Part shown: positions 6,378 to 6,531 of the stretch, one piece after another | How the letters are laid out: the number at the start of each line of letters is the position of its first letter | Position numbering within the stretch: position 1 is the stretch's first letter | Assembly (NCBI GenBank): GCA_015487255.1 | Contig: WFQA01000127.1 | Location: 1 to 6,531 of the forward strand | DNA from: Paracoccaceae bacterium | GTDB lineage: Bacteria > Pseudomonadota > Alphaproteobacteria > Rhodobacterales > Rhodobacteraceae | DNA length: 6,531 bases | Direction: 5' to 3' | Position numbers and translations under genes: made by a program | Notes under the pieces: model-generated | Databases searched by the model: none | The model's input: the letters and a program-made list of their open reading frames with translations, nothing else | Told to the model about the DNA's origin: nothing

Positions 6378-6531
6378 TTAAGGTAGAGCTTTAGCCCCGT
6401 ATCCCCAGATTATATTATATGCGGACCTGTCATACTTTTGGTCAGTCAATATCTTTTGAACTTCTGAACCAAAAGGTGCATTTATCACAGTATGCCCCAA
6501 TTTTTTTCGTATTATATAGTGAGAAGGATGG
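6378..6531 (-). CDS. C-terminal end of an unrecognised protein (enters from right edge)
   Basis: A minus-strand frame is open from the right edge to a TAA at 6380-6378, giving 50 residues. They include GHTVINAPFGSEVQKILTD (12-30) and YNIIWGYGAKALP at the end (38-50). The mix of residues looks like a folded protein tail and not random AT-rich translation, and a stable hairpin follows just after the stop. The family is not recognised and no function is proposed. The opposite strand is also open over part of the same stretch (from an ATG at 6419), so the coding strand is not certain. A longer sequence to the right is required to identify it. Confidence 0.4.
   Translation of the reverse strand, partial: HPSHYIIRKKLGHTVINAPFGSEVQKILTDQKYDRSAYNIIWGYGAKALP

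Noticed and set aside
6419..6531. A plus-strand open frame starting at an ATG at 6419 and running off the right edge
   Set aside because: It has no ribosome site and a less protein-like sequence than the minus-strand frame over the same bases. It remains a possibility if the minus frame fails.

Overview
The window looks like chromosomal DNA of an alphaproteobacterium, most likely of the Rhodobacterales. This rests on the overall character of the ParC, GroEL and GroES proteins, the GC-rich codon use of these core genes, and a CIRCE element in front of groES. No database search was possible, so the taxonomic call is an inference.

Layout, left to right. (1) At 1-293, minus strand, lies the N-terminal part of a short-chain dehydrogenase/reductase that runs off the left edge. 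(2) A divergent gap at 294-499 holds an imperfect 13-base tandem repeat and two competing small hairpins. (3) parC (topoisomerase IV subunit A) is complete at 500-2764, plus strand. (4) Just past the parC stop, on the minus strand, sits a 42-codon remnant of what looks like a peroxidase-related (AhpD/carboxymuconolactone decarboxylase-like) gene; only its 5' end survives (2784-2912). (5) At 3047-3853, plus strand, is a single gene whose composition appears more AT-rich than its neighbours. It resembles abortive-infection proteins: a conserved-looking N-terminal domain plus a C-terminal Abi_C/HEPN-like domain with an R-N-x5-H motif. This is the accessory cargo of the window. (6) The groES-groEL operon occupies 6021-4059 on the minus strand. 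It has a heat-shock-type promoter, a CIRCE operator and a 3' untranslated region with three consecutive hairpins, the last being a textbook intrinsic terminator. (7) Upstream of groES (6131-6531) the DNA becomes AT-rich. It holds a strong-looking sigma70-type promoter on the plus strand, a GC-rich hairpin, and probably the last 50 codons of an unrecognised minus-strand gene that enters from the right edge.

How the parts relate. ParC and GroESL are housekeeping functions (chromosome decatenation; protein folding) and need not be co-regulated. The interval between them has gained a putative defence gene and carries a 3'-truncated metabolic gene, which suggests a small site of gene turnover between two stable core loci. 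The groESL control region combines a CIRCE operator at the transcription start with a promoter that can be read as sigma70- or sigma32-like, consistent with HrcA repression and heat induction as known in this class.
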